Below, piece after piece: positions 21,184-30,385 of a DNA stretch of 64,000 bases. A program made the position numbers and the translations under genes. Numbering within the stretch: position 1 is the first letter of the stretch; each line of letters opens with the position of its first letter. The DNA comes from a virus, in the IMG/VR virus record IMGVR_UViG_3300032163_000012, positions 1 to 64,000 of that record. One strand, given 5' to 3'. Below the pieces are notes generated by a model, which worked only from the letters and a program-made list of their open reading frames with translations, did no database searches and was not told where the DNA came from.

Positions 21184-21429
21184 GTGAAAATCTTCGAACT
21201 CTCGATTGGCCAGGAAGATTACGCCAACATTCACGTGGCCAGGCTTACCATTCTCGACGTGTCGATCGCTATAGGCCACGGTCGCCGCTTCTGGTTCGTG
21301 TTCGAGTTCGACATCAACTGGGGCCACGGTTTCTGTTTCTGTCGCGCTACATGGCCGAAGCGCATCCAGGGTGAAGCATTTCTCACCATGCTGGTGCGGC
21401 GCTTTGCGCCAGGCTGGATCCAATCGTGA
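21184..21429 (+). CDS. Hypothetical protein between terL and portal (81 aa, GTG start)
   Basis: GTG 21184 starts four bases after the terL stop. The product is strand-rich and aromatic (VKIFELSIGQEDYANIHVARLTILDVSIAIGHGRRFWFVFEFDINWGHGFCF). It overlaps the portal GTG by four bases. No family recognised. Confidence 0.6.
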   Translation: MKIFELSIGQEDYANIHVARLTILDVSIAIGHGRRFWFVFEFDINWGHGFCFCRATWPKRIQGEAFLTMLVRRFAPGWIQS

Positions 21430-23564
21430 ACGCGCCGGCCAACTTCTTCCTCCCGAACCGCTACTCGTCGATCGAGCCCGGGCAGCAGATCGCTGGCGCC
21501 GACCCCTACGCCGATATCCGCAACCCCACCATGATGATGCCTGGCTGCCACAACCAGGATCTGATGCTCCTGATGATGGAGCGCTACCTCCGGGCCGACG
21601 CCGCCATGTCCTCGTGGGCCGAAGTCGCCAAGCGCTGCATCGATTTCTCCGAAGGTAAAATGTGGACCGCCGAGGAGCTGCAGAAGGCGGACGACGACGA
21701 CCGTCCGCACCTGAACCTCAACAAACTCGCCCCACTGATCCGCCTTGTCGTCGGCTACCACCGGCAGAACCGCATCGACAACCGTTTCCTGCCAACCGAT
21801 GACTCGGCGAGCACGGAGGCGACGGCCGCGATCCTCACTAAGATCGTGAAACAGATCTCGATCAACAACAAGGAGCCCTATGTCGACACGGAAGTATTCC
21901 TCGACGGCATCCTTGGCGGCCGCGGCTACTACGACTGGCGCCTCGACTTCGAGAAAAACGACTTCGGCGAAACCAAAGGCGTCGCCAAGGACCCGTTCAC
22001 GATCCGCCCGGACCCGGATGCGGACACCTACGATCCCAAGCTGTGGGGCTACGTGTTCGAGGGCCGCTGGTGGAACTTGGACGAGATCGAATTCACGTTC
22101 GGCAAGCGCGTGTCGCAACTGGTGTCGCCGCTGGTGGTTTCCGGCGGCTATCGCGGTGGTGTTCCTTCTGATATTCTGGATTTCGGTGAAGAACACACCC
22201 CGTGGCGCACTTTCGGGGGCCAGCAGTTCGGATCGTTTGCCTCTGGTTTCGGCTCCATCGAATCCTATATCTCATCTTCGGTGGATCCTTACCGGAAAAA
22301 CATCCGGGTAGTCGATTGCCAGCACTACCTGCGCGTGATGCAGCGCTGCATCGTGAACCTGGAGACAGGCGACCGCGAACCGATCCCGGAAATGTTCACC
22401 CGGCCGCAGATCGAGAAGATGATGCAGTGGGCGCTGATCGAGCACGTGTCGAAGGGCAATCCGTCCGGCACCTTCCCGATGCGCGTGGAGTGGCGCCCGA
22501 TGAAGCGCGTGCGCTGGACCACCATGATCGGCGATATCGTCGTCTACGACCAGTGGAGCCCATACGAGAGCTTCACCATCATTCCGTACTTCCCGTATTT
22601 CCGCCGCGGCAAGACGCGCGGCATGGTGGAGGACCTGATCGATCCGGCGCGCGAAGTGAACCTGCGGCGCTCGAGCCAGATCGACATCCTGACGCGCATC
22701 GCGCACTCCGGCTGGACCTGGGAGAAGAATTCCCTCGACGAGGAGGAGAAGATCAAGATCGAGGAGCACGGCGGCGCGGCCGGCCTCAACATCGAGTACA
22801 AGGGCCAGAGTCCGCCCGAGCGGATCCAGCCCGGACAGATGCCCACCGGCATCGAGCGGCTTGAACAAGCCGCCACCCTCGACCTGAAAGAGATCGCCGG
22901 CATCAACGATTCGGCGCTTGGCCAGGTGGACCGCGTGCAGTCCGGACGCGCGATCGAGGCGCGCCAGAAGCAGTCCGTGCTCGGCCTCGAAATGTACATG
23001 GACAACATGAAGCGCACGAAGGACCTGTGCGGCGAGAAAAAGCTCGAAATCATCCAGAACCACTACACCGAACCGCGGATATTCAAGATCCAGGGCGATG
23101 GTGGCCTCTGGAACACGATCGGCATCAACTCGCGCCAGGCCACCGGCGACATCCTGAACAACGTCACCGCCGGGCGCTACTCCCTGGCGATCGACGAAAC
23201 CCCGCTTTCGGCCACCTTCATGGCAAGCCAGTTCGAGGAACTGACCAACATGATTCAGCTTGGCGTGGTGCAGTTGCCGATGGTGCAGGACATCGCCATC
23301 GACCTCTCCACCCTGCCGCAGAAGGAACTCATCAAGCAGCGCATGAACGCCTACCTGCGTGCGCAGGGGTTCATCACCGCGGACGAGCTGGTTGCCGCGC
23401 AGGCGGCCGGCGCCATGGTCAACCCGGCGCAGATCCAGCCACCCGGGCCTCCGCCAGGTGCGGGCAGCGCGCAAGGAAAACCCAACGCACCGCCGGAAGG
23501 TGGTAGCGTAGCACCAACAGCAGCACCAGCTTTACCCGCACCAGCAGCAGCCATGGGAGCTTAG
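21426..23564 (+). CDS. Portal protein (P22-like)
   Basis: This 712-residue protein starts with GTG 21426. It shows the conserved P22-type portal features: WAEVAKRCIDFSEGKMWTAEEL, RPHLNLNKLAPLIRLVVGYHRQNR, DPDADTYDPKLW and MVEDLIDPAREVNLRRSSQIDIL. The dodecameric portal is the DNA channel at the capsid vertex and binds terminase and the gp4-like connector at 35358-36137. The C-terminal 90 residues are Pro/Ala/Gln/Gly-rich, probably the flexible barrel end. Length is close to P22 gp1 (about 725). Confidence 0.9.
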   Translation: MNAPANFFLPNRYSSIEPGQQIAGADPYADIRNPTMMMPGCHNQDLMLLMMERYLRADAAMSSWAEVAKRCIDFSEGKMWTAEELQKADDDDRPHLNLNKLAPLIRLVVGYHRQNRIDNRFLPTDDSASTEATAAILTKIVKQISINNKEPYVDTEVFLDGILGGRGYYDWRLDFEKNDFGETKGVAKDPFTIRPDPDADTYDPKLWGYVFEGRWWNLDEIEFTFGKRVSQLVSPLVVSGGYRGGVPSDILDFGEEHTPWRTFGGQQFGSFASGFGSIESYISSSVDPYRKNIRVVDCQHYLRVMQRCIVNLETGDREPIPEMFTRPQIEKMMQWALIEHVSKGNPSGTFPMRVEWRPMKRVRWTTMIGDIVVYDQWSPYESFTIIPYFPYFRRGKTRGMVEDLIDPAREVNLRRSSQIDILTRIAHSGWTWEKNSLDEEEKIKIEEHGGAAGLNIEYKGQSPPERIQPGQMPTGIERLEQAATLDLKEIAGINDSALGQVDRVQSGRAIEARQKQSVLGLEMYMDNMKRTKDLCGEKKLEIIQNHYTEPRIFKIQGDGGLWNTIGINSRQATGDILNNVTAGRYSLAIDETPLSATFMASQFEELTNMIQLGVVQLPMVQDIAIDLSTLPQKELIKQRMNAYLRAQGFITADELVAAQAAGAMVNPAQIQPPGPPPGAGSAQGKPNAPPEGGSVAPTAAPALPAPAAAMGA

Positions 23565-23599
23565 GAAGTTCACGATTCATCACGTAAAAGGAAATTATC

Positions 23600-25924
23600 A
23601 TGGGACTCAGACTAAACGGATTGCAAAAAGCAAGCGCAGCCGTACTGAAAACGCTGATGGCGCCGCAGGTAGGACGAGAGGATATCTGCGACGCAATCGG
23701 TTATCTCGAAGGCAGCGGCACGCCGGTTGCCGCAGTTGTTCCGGATTTCGTCGGCCAGTGGTACGCCGACATCGCCAATCCGCTCTCCGTCATTTGGTAT
23801 CGGTCGCACGGGCGCGCCGCGAATACCGACTGGACCGGGATGGGTGACTTCGGAACCGGCACCGTGTTCGATGGTGTAGCGGCCGGAACCGTTACCGCCA
23901 GCAAGGCGCTCGTCGTCGACGCCAACAAGGACCTCACGAACCTGCGCCAGTTGAACGTGCTCGGCACGGGTGAAGTGGCGACGAACCAGGCACTGGGCTC
24001 CACGGCGCTCGACGCGAACACCACCGGCGCGCGCAACGTCGCCATCGGCATCGGCGCCCTGTCGGCGAACACCGTCGGCGTGGACAATACCGGCGTGGGC
24101 AAGGATGCCTTGCTCCTGAATACAACCGGAACCGGAAATACGGCCGTTGGCTCGCTCGCCGCCGATGCCGTGTCCACTGGAACCAACAACACCGCGGGTG
24201 GCTTCAACGCGCTCGGTGCCGAAACCACTGGCGTCAACAACGTCGCCATCGGAAAGGGCGCGCTGCTGGTGCAAGTCGGGGCTACCGGCAATACTGCTGT
24301 CGGTACCACGGCCGGCGACGCGATCACTACCGGTTCAAATAACGTGGCGGTCGGTCTGGATGCGCTGGGCGGAACGACCACCGGAGCCAACAACGTCGCA
24401 GTCGGGAAGGATGCTCTCAAAGCGAACACGGTAGCGACCGGCAACACGGCGGTCGGAACAACCTCTGCCGATGCCGTGACGACCGGCGTGAACAACACGG
24501 CCGTTGGCCTCGATTCCCTCGGGGCGGAAACGACCGGAACCAACAACGTCGCCGTTGGCAAAGACGCCCTCCTCGTGCAAAACGGAGCCATCGGCAACGT
24601 CGCGGTGGGTACGAGCGCCATGGATGCCAATACGACCGGCGCAAACAACGTGGCCGTCGGTCTGGATGCGCTCGGAGGGAACACGACTGGCGCAAGCAAC
24701 ACCGGCGTCGGCGCCAATGCACTCAAGGCCAACACCACCGGCACTAACAACACCGCGGTCGGCAAGGACGCCGGCCTTTCCGTGACGGTGGCGACCGGCG
24801 TTACCGTTGTCGGTACGGCGGCTGGCGATGCGATCACCACCGGCATCGACAATACCGCTGTCGGTCTGGACGCGCTCGGAGCGGAAACGACCGGAACCAA
24901 CAACGTCGCCATTGGCAAGGGTGCCCTCTTGGTGCAAAACGGCGCCATCGGGAATACCGCCGTCGGTAAAACTGCTGGCGACGCGATCACCACCGGCGCC
25001 AACAATACGCTGATGGGTCTGGATGCCGGGGGTGCGCTTACTACCGGAGCAAGCAACACTGCTGTTGGTAAAGATGCGCTCCTGATCGCTACAACCGCTA
25101 CTGGTGACACGATCATCGGTGCCGCCGCAGGCGATGCCCTGACAACCGGGTCGAATAACACCGCGGTAGGACTCAGCGCCTTGAGTGCGGACACGACTGG
25201 GGCAAGCAACGTCGCCGTCGGTAAGGATGCGATGCTCATTGCCACCGGCAGCACCAACTGCGTGGCCGTGGGAGCAACCGCCCTGGATGCCATGACGACC
25301 ACCGGGGCGAACAACACCGCTGTCGGTTTCGATTCTCTTGGTCTCAATACCACCGGAGTTTCCAACACAGCGGTAGGCTCTGGCGCTGGCAACACGCTGA
25401 CGACCGGAACCGGAAACGTCTGCATCGGCAAGGCTGCAGTGACCAGCGCGGCGGGATCGGTTAACCAAATCGCAATCGGCAATACCGCAACCGGGCTCGC
25501 GGATTCGGCAGTCGTCATCGGCGTATCTGCGACGCAGATTCGGTGCGACTTCGGCACGGATGCCGTGTGGGACCAAGCCTCCGACATTCGCAAGAAGAAC
25601 GTCATCGGTCCGTCCACTCTGGGGCTGAGCTTCATCGATCAACTCGAGCCGTTCGAGTTCACCTGGAAGCCGGTCAACGAGTGGCCGGTGGAGTGGGGCG
25701 TCGACCCGAATACGGAACATATCGACAGCACCACGAAATGCCAGGGGATGTCCGCGCAGGCCGTCAAAGCCGCGCTCGATGCCTGCGGCGTGACCGTGTT
25801 CGATGGTTGGTCGCAGGATCCGAACGGCATGCAGCGCCTGGGGCCGTCGGCGTTCGTCTACCCGCTTATCAACGCGGTGAAGGAACTCTCCGCCAGGTGC
25901 AAGAAACTGGAGGGGGCCGCCTAG
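23600..25924 (+). CDS. Tail fibre with YadA-head-like repeats and peptidase S74 chaperone domain
   Basis: This 774-residue protein has an N-terminal attachment part (residues 1-130). About 35 short repeats of the type NTTGANNVAVGKDAL follow (about residues 130-640), the left-handed parallel beta-roll seen in trimeric autotransporter heads. The C-terminus (SDIRKKNVIGPSTLGLSFIDQLEPFEF onward) is an intramolecular chaperone of the S74 family, which trimerises the fibre and then cuts itself off before the SD motif. It is likely a receptor-binding fibre. It is oddly placed between portal and capsid genes, next to a methyltransferase and a glycosyltransferase. Confidence 0.85.
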   Translation: MGLRLNGLQKASAAVLKTLMAPQVGREDICDAIGYLEGSGTPVAAVVPDFVGQWYADIANPLSVIWYRSHGRAANTDWTGMGDFGTGTVFDGVAAGTVTASKALVVDANKDLTNLRQLNVLGTGEVATNQALGSTALDANTTGARNVAIGIGALSANTVGVDNTGVGKDALLLNTTGTGNTAVGSLAADAVSTGTNNTAGGFNALGAETTGVNNVAIGKGALLVQVGATGNTAVGTTAGDAITTGSNNVAVGLDALGGTTTGANNVAVGKDALKANTVATGNTAVGTTSADAVTTGVNNTAVGLDSLGAETTGTNNVAVGKDALLVQNGAIGNVAVGTSAMDANTTGANNVAVGLDALGGNTTGASNTGVGANALKANTTGTNNTAVGKDAGLSVTVATGVTVVGTAAGDAITTGIDNTAVGLDALGAETTGTNNVAIGKGALLVQNGAIGNTAVGKTAGDAITTGANNTLMGLDAGGALTTGASNTAVGKDALLIATTATGDTIIGAAAGDALTTGSNNTAVGLSALSADTTGASNVAVGKDAMLIATGSTNCVAVGATALDAMTTTGANNTAVGFDSLGLNTTGVSNTAVGSGAGNTLTTGTGNVCIGKAAVTSAAGSVNQIAIGNTATGLADSAVVIGVSATQIRCDFGTDAVWDQASDIRKKNVIGPSTLGLSFIDQLEPFEFTWKPVNEWPVEWGVDPNTEHIDSTTKCQGMSAQAVKAALDACGVTVFDGWSQDPNGMQRLGPSAFVYPLINAVKELSARCKKLEGAA
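23990..25440. repeat. Degenerate tandem repeats coding for YadA-head-type units
   Basis: About 35 units of 42-45 bp encode Asn-Thr/Val-Gly-rich steps such as GANNVAVG and GNTAVG. Codon variation is high between units, which suggests old duplications rather than recent expansion. Confidence 0.6.
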
Positions 25925-25926
25925 CC

Positions 25927-26556
25927 ATGGAATCTGCAATCCGCAAGTTTCATCCCGGGCCCGCAACCCGGATTGCATCCGACCTGCTGCGCCTGAATCT
26001 TGGCTGCGGAAGGAGTGCTATGCCTGGCTGGATCAACGTCGATCAGGTCGCTCTGCCCGGCGTTGATCTAACGGCGGACCTCTCGGCCTTACGCGAGAAT
26101 CGCCTGCCATTCGACGAGAACAGCGTCGACCAATTCATGATGTCGCACGTCATCGAGCACATCACGGACACGCTCTCGCTCATGCAGGAGCTTCACCGCA
26201 TCGCCAAGCCGGACGCGACGATTACGATTCGCTGCCCTTACGGCTCGAGCGACGATGCCTGGGAGGACCCCACGCACGTCCGCGCCTATTTCATCCAAAG
26301 CTTTGGCTATTTCTCCCAGCCCTACTACTGGCGCGCTGACTACGGATACCGTGGCGACTGGCAGCCTGAAACACTGGAACTTATCGTAAGCAAGGAATAC
26401 GAAGGCGCCGATGCTCACGCCGTCCTGCAGCGCGTGTACCGCGAGCGGAACGTCGTCACGGAAATGATAGCGACGCTGCGCGCAGTGAAGCCTATCCGCG
26501 AGTGCAGACGCGATCTGCAGGTGCTGCCGAAAATCACGTTCATGGCAATATCATGA
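25927..26556 (+). CDS. SAM-dependent methyltransferase
   Basis: This 209-residue class I methyltransferase has motif I LRLNLGCGRSAMPGWINVD (residues 21-39), motif II-like acidic VDLTADLSAL, the NSVDQFMMSHVIEHI segment and RIAKPDATITIRCP. No DNA-methylase NPPY motif is present, so a small molecule, sugar or protein substrate is more likely. It begins two bases after the fibre gene stop and overlaps the glycosyltransferase by ATGA, so the pair may modify fibre, capsid or host surface glycans. The substrate is not visible. Confidence 0.8.
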   Translation: MESAIRKFHPGPATRIASDLLRLNLGCGRSAMPGWINVDQVALPGVDLTADLSALRENRLPFDENSVDQFMMSHVIEHITDTLSLMQELHRIAKPDATITIRCPYGSSDDAWEDPTHVRAYFIQSFGYFSQPYYWRADYGYRGDWQPETLELIVSKEYEGADAHAVLQRVYRERNVVTEMIATLRAVKPIRECRRDLQVLPKITFMAIS

Positions 26557-27215
26557 GAAAAGTGCTGATCGGAACACCCTGCCACGACGGCCGCACCGAA
26601 GTCTGGTACAACAATTCGCTGCGCCTGACCGAGCGCGCCGCGGCGGCAAATAACATCGAAACCACGCCGGTCTACATGGCCTACGACTCCCTGGTGCAGC
26701 GCGCGCGCAACGATCTGGTTGCGCTGGCTCTGGAAGGTGGATTCGATGATCTGTTTTTCATCGATGCCGACATGCGCTGGGAACCGGAGTGGGCGCTTTC
26801 GATCATGTCGCACGACGTCGACGTGGTCGGCGCGGCCTACCGCAAGAAAACGGACGACAAGGAAATTTACACCGTCAAGGCGTCGCAGCCGATTCCGGTG
26901 GACATGAAATCCGGGCTCTGGATCGTGCAAGGCATCGGCACCGGGTTCCTGCGCCTATCGAGGCGCGCACTATACGCGCTGTGGGACTCCTCCGAGGAAT
27001 ACCGCAACGAGGGCAAGACGTGCCGCTGGATCTTCGATGTATGCCCAGTCAATGGCGATCTGATGGGCGAGGACATGATCGCGTGCGAAAAGTTGAGCCG
27101 GCTAGGCTTTCCAATCATGCTCGATTCGTCCTTTACCCCTACTCACATCGGCGTGAAACAGTACGTCGGCGACTTCGCGCGCTACGTTGAAACTCTAAAC
27201 AAGGCGGCAGCATGA
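26553..27215 (+). CDS. Glycosyltransferase-like protein (GT-A fold)
   Basis: This 220-residue protein has a GT-A start (RKVLIGTPCHDGRTEVWYNNSL) and a conserved RARNDLVALALEGGFDDLFFIDADMRWEP, where IDAD is the DxD metal and sugar-nucleotide motif. A later GTGFLRLSRRAL and GEDMIACEKLSRLGF fit the acceptor half. This is a short phage glycosyltransferase family. It is coupled to the methyltransferase upstream. No membrane segment is seen, so it acts in the cytoplasm, probably on a virion protein. Confidence 0.8.
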   Translation: MRKVLIGTPCHDGRTEVWYNNSLRLTERAAAANNIETTPVYMAYDSLVQRARNDLVALALEGGFDDLFFIDADMRWEPEWALSIMSHDVDVVGAAYRKKTDDKEIYTVKASQPIPVDMKSGLWIVQGIGTGFLRLSRRALYALWDSSEEYRNEGKTCRWIFDVCPVNGDLMGEDMIACEKLSRLGFPIMLDSSFTPTHIGVKQYVGDFARYVETLNKAAA

Positions 27216-27349
27216 GCAAGCGCAGCGACATGGAGAAGAAGCGCTTCGAGGCCGCGGTGCAGGAGCAACTGCGCCTGCGCTCGATATTCAGGATCAAGCC
27301 GTCGGTGCTGGCGGTACGCCAGGCGCTGCGGCAACTGGGAAGGAGTTAG
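27212..27349 (+). CDS. Small basic protein (45 aa)
   Basis: ATG 27212 overlaps the glycosyltransferase stop (ATGA). The product is a basic helical peptide (MSKRSDMEKKRFEAAVQEQLRLRS). No family recognised. It is followed within three bases by the next gene, with AAGGAG for that gene lying at its 3' end. Confidence 0.5.
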   Translation: MSKRSDMEKKRFEAAVQEQLRLRSIFRIKPSVLAVRQALRQLGRS

Positions 27350-27352
27350 ACC

Positions 27353-27661
27353 ATGGCAAAACTTTATGTCGCCGAATACTCAGGGATGGCCAAAGCTTGG
27401 GCCGAGCCGGCCCCAATCGCGGCGCCCCAGGAGCCGTGCATCACCGACCAGACCCCGGTGGTGATCGGCGCCGGATCGCTACAGTCTGCCGCGTTCAGCG
27501 GCGCGACGCGCGTTATCCGCGTGCACACTGACGCCATCTGCTCTATTGCAATCGGCGCCAATCCAACGGCTACCGCCGACAACAAGCGCATGCCGGCCGG
27601 GGCGACCGAGTATTTTGGGGTAACTCCCGGGCACAAGATCGCGGTCATCACCAACACTTGA
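27353..27661 (+). CDS. Small virion-type protein (102 aa)
   Basis: This 102-residue, strand-rich protein (MAKLYVAEYSGMA, then ITDQTPVVIGAGSLQSAAFSGATRVIRVHTDAICSIAIG and ATEYFGVTPGHKIAVI) belongs to a type common beside phage head genes (recall), where it may be a minor capsid or decoration protein. Good ribosome binding site (AAGGAG). Role is inferred from context. Confidence 0.6.
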   Translation: MAKLYVAEYSGMAKAWAEPAPIAAPQEPCITDQTPVVIGAGSLQSAAFSGATRVIRVHTDAICSIAIGANPTATADNKRMPAGATEYFGVTPGHKIAVITNT

Positions 27662-27671
27662 GGAGAACGAC

Positions 27672-28253
27672 ATGCTCGGACCAGTTAGCATCGGAACCCA
27701 ACAGGATATCGACACTGCGTTACGGCTGGCTAAACTGGTTTCCGATCCAGACACAGCCGCCGCGCGCTTGGCTGAATTGAAGGCTGCTGCAGAGCAGGCA
27801 AACGCACTGATCGAAACGGCTAACGCCAGGGACAAGGAATCATCCCAGCGTGAGGCGAAGATCGGACAACTGATCGATTCTGCCAATGCGCTGGATGTAG
27901 AGTCAAAGAAGAAGTCGGAACAGGCGGAGCGCGAAGGCCGGCGCCTAATGCAGCGCATTGAACAGGATCGCAATGCTCTTAAGGCGGAGCGCGAGCGATT
28001 CGAATATGCGAGTGCCGCGACGCAACGCAGGCTCTCCGACCTGGAAGCCTCGATTCAACCATCGCTCGACAGCTTGAAAAAACAGCAGGCCGATGCCAAG
28101 AGGGCCTTTGAGGAGCGCGACGCAGCGCTCGTGAAGGCTGAATCAGGTCTGGCCGCCCGCGAGAAAGAGCTTGCAGACGCCATTGCGAAGGCCACCGCCA
28201 CTCGAAACGAGTACGAGAGCAAGATCGATGCTCTCAGAAAAACCATAGCCTAG
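27672..28253 (+). CDS. Coiled-coil protein (193 aa)
   Basis: Starting after GAGGAGAA, this 193-residue protein is almost entirely coiled coil, rich in Ala/Glu/Lys (for example KAAAEQANALIETANARDKESS and SAATQRRLSDLEASIQPSLDSLKKQ). No catalytic motif. It could be a structural or assembly factor of the virion. It is not the main scaffold candidate, because that lies directly before the capsid gene. Confidence 0.6.
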   Translation: MLGPVSIGTQQDIDTALRLAKLVSDPDTAAARLAELKAAAEQANALIETANARDKESSQREAKIGQLIDSANALDVESKKKSEQAEREGRRLMQRIEQDRNALKAERERFEYASAATQRRLSDLEASIQPSLDSLKKQQADAKRAFEERDAALVKAESGLAAREKELADAIAKATATRNEYESKIDALRKTIA

Positions 28254-28276
28254 CGCCACAGGCATAAGGAGCAATC

Positions 28277-28753
28277 ATGGCTGTATTCGTAAGGTTCAAC
28301 CAGTTCGTCGCTGACCTGTGCAACGGTGGGAACCTCAACCTGTCGTCGGATGCCCTGAAATTGGGTCTTACCGGCACCACACCGGTCAATACCGATACCG
28401 ACGTCAATACCTCATTGTCCCCGGATCAGTTAGTCGGGTCTGCCGCTGTGGAGATTGCGGCCGGCAACGGGTACACCGAGGGTGGCGCTGCAGTCACAGT
28501 AACTACGGCGTCACAGGCGGCTGGTACGTACACCCTTGCCGCTAATCAGGTGGTGTTTACGGGAGGGCCGGCGGCCATGACGGCGTTCCGCTACCTCTAC
28601 CTGTACGACAACACGGCCGGGGCGGCAGCTACCAGACCTGTAATTGGGTGGTGGGACTACGCTTCGTCGCTGACATTGAACAACGGCGACACGCTTACCG
28701 TCAAGTTTAACAACGCGAACCCCGGAACCATCCTCACAATCACGTCGCCATAA
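28277..28753 (+). CDS. Virion protein, phage tail/head structural type (158 aa)
   Basis: The protein starts MAVFVRFNQFVADLCNGGNLNLSSDALKLGLTGTTP, a start shared by many phage structural proteins of unknown exact place. A strand-rich body with YLYLYDNTAG, PVIGWWDYAS and a final GDTLTVKFNNANPGTILTI follows. Ribosome binding site AAGGAG. Likely assembled in the virion. Confidence 0.65.
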   Translation: MAVFVRFNQFVADLCNGGNLNLSSDALKLGLTGTTPVNTDTDVNTSLSPDQLVGSAAVEIAAGNGYTEGGAAVTVTTASQAAGTYTLAANQVVFTGGPAAMTAFRYLYLYDNTAGAAATRPVIGWWDYASSLTLNNGDTLTVKFNNANPGTILTITSP

Positions 28754-28761
28754 GGACAAAC

Positions 28762-28941
28762 ATGAACGATATGACCTATGGGCAGAAAAAGCAGTGTTGC
28801 CAGGATCAACGCAACCTCGAGATTGTCACCAAAGCTGGCGATATCACGATCGAGCGTTGCAAGGTGTGTGGGTGCAGGCACCACACCATGATTGCAGATC
28901 CGATCGAGATCGGGGTCAAGGGCGCGGCGTTGGGGGCCTGA
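28762..28941 (+). CDS. Small zinc-ribbon-like protein (59 aa)
   Basis: This 59-residue product contains CCQDQRNL and, about 20 residues later, CKVCGCRHH, i.e. Cys and His sets suited to bind one zinc ion. It starts eight bases after the previous stop and overlaps the next ATG (TGATG). Function unknown. Confidence 0.55.
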   Translation: MNDMTYGQKKQCCQDQRNLEIVTKAGDITIERCKVCGCRHHTMIADPIEIGVKGAALGA

Positions 28942-29132
28942 TGTCTCGCGGCGCACATCCAATCCAGGATGCTCCGCCAGGGTTCACCGACGCCGAGCGT
29001 ATCCACCTTCTCGAAGTTCACCTAGCCATGCTTTGGGATGAAGTGTGGTGGCATCAACTCCCGCTTTGGCGGCGCTGGTTCTATTGGTTGCAGGGTTTCC
29101 GCAGTCCCATCACTAAGTTCTACAACGACTGA
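28941..29132 (+). CDS. Small Trp-rich protein (63 aa)
   Basis: ATG 28941 overlaps the upstream TGA. The protein has a helical middle (DAERIHLLEVHLAMLWDEVWWHQLPLWRRWFYWLQGF) containing six or seven Trp. It may bind a membrane surface. It overlaps the next ATG by one base. No family recognised. Confidence 0.5.
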   Translation: MSRGAHPIQDAPPGFTDAERIHLLEVHLAMLWDEVWWHQLPLWRRWFYWLQGFRSPITKFYND

Positions 29133-30385
29133 TGGCCGCCAAGACCTGGTATCTCACCAACGCCAGCGTCTCGAACGGCTCGGACCTGTCCGACACAGAT
29201 CCTGGCGCCGAGGCGTTCCGCTCGCCCGTCACCGGCTGGATCGTCAGCACCGGCTCGACGAATAGGAGCGAATGGTTCAACGACGTAGAGCGGGCTGCAT
29301 CTACCTTCACGGGCACGACGGTTCCGGACGGAACACTCGACACGACCAACGGCGACTTCTGGACCTCTCCCACCGTACTGACCGGGAACTTCGCCAGTGC
29401 GAACTGGACCATATCCCTTTGCGTAAGGGCCAATACGGGCGGGGATACGCACGCAGGCAAGGCGTATGCGCGTATTTTTAGAGGAGCGAATCAAAGCGGC
29501 GCAAGCGCAGTAGAGGTCACAGGTGCCGCCACGGCCGGTACCGGAGTAACAAACCTTCTTACTTCAGCTACCCAGGACTCGACGATTACGGTCAATCCTG
29601 GCGCATTCAGCGTGTCCGCCGAATATATCTTCATCCAACTCGCGTGGGAACGCACTGCCGCGGCTGGCATGACGACCTACGATGTCAACGCTCGTATCGG
29701 AAACACAAGCGGCCACGGAAGTAGGGTAGTCACTTCGGATTTCGCGGCGACAGTAGCTAACACGCTCGACGCAGCGGCCGGCGCGTTTGCCATAGCCGGA
29801 AACGCGACTACCAGCAACAAGGCGATGAATTTAAACGCAGCGGCCGGCGCGTTTGCAATTGCTGGAAACGACGCGGCACTAAGCGCAGGTAAGACACTTA
29901 ATGCCGAAGCTGGAAGTTTCGCAATAGTTGGAACCGCCACCACCAACACCAAAGACGTTGTCTTAAACGCAGCAGCCGGCGCGTTTTCAATCGATGGGAT
30001 CGCAGCCGATTTGACAGCCGGAACTAGCGGCACCCCTTACGCTCTCAATGCCGAGCCAGGGGCCTTCGCTATCAGCGGAACCGCTGCGGCGACCATTTCA
30101 GACAGGATTATGGTTGCCTCACCTGGCGCGTTCTCCATAGCTGGCGCTAACACGACCAATGTGAAAGCGTTGAATCTTGACGCCGGTCCCGGTGCGTTCG
30201 CAATCAATGGCTTTGCCACCGATCTCACCTACGCGCCGTTTGGAAGTGCGGCCTATACGCTGAATGCTGAGCCAGGAGCATTTGCTATTATTGGGGATGA
30301 CGTTGGCATGGGCGTAGTCATCAACCAGTTGCTTTCTGCGCAAAGACTACTCTTGACGAACTGCGGCAAATTTATGGGGCAATGA
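29132..30385 (+). CDS. Virion protein with repeated NAxxGAFAI modules (417 aa)
   Basis: The N-terminal 200 residues form a globular beta domain (KTWYLTNASVSNGSDLSDTDPG start, then a carbohydrate-module-like stretch with WTISLCVRANTGG and YIFIQLAWERTAA). From about residue 210 to 400 there are eight or nine repeats of about 20 residues with the core LNAxxGAFAIxG. Repeats of this kind occur in phage tail or fibre proteins and probably form stacked strands. Exact virion place is unknown. Confidence 0.65.
   Translation: MAAKTWYLTNASVSNGSDLSDTDPGAEAFRSPVTGWIVSTGSTNRSEWFNDVERAASTFTGTTVPDGTLDTTNGDFWTSPTVLTGNFASANWTISLCVRANTGGDTHAGKAYARIFRGANQSGASAVEVTGAATAGTGVTNLLTSATQDSTITVNPGAFSVSAEYIFIQLAWERTAAAGMTTYDVNARIGNTSGHGSRVVTSDFAATVANTLDAAAGAFAIAGNATTSNKAMNLNAAAGAFAIAGNDAALSAGKTLNAEAGSFAIVGTATTNTKDVVLNAAAGAFSIDGIAADLTAGTSGTPYALNAEPGAFAISGTAAATISDRIMVASPGAFSIAGANTTNVKALNLDAGPGAFAINGFATDLTYAPFGSAAYTLNAEPGAFAIIGDDVGMGVVINQLLSAQRLLLTNCGKFMGQ

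Noticed and set aside
23701-25978. Very long minus-strand frames opposite the fibre gene
   Set aside because: They are mirror frames of a repeat-rich GC gene, with Ala/Val/Pro/Thr composition and no start signals.
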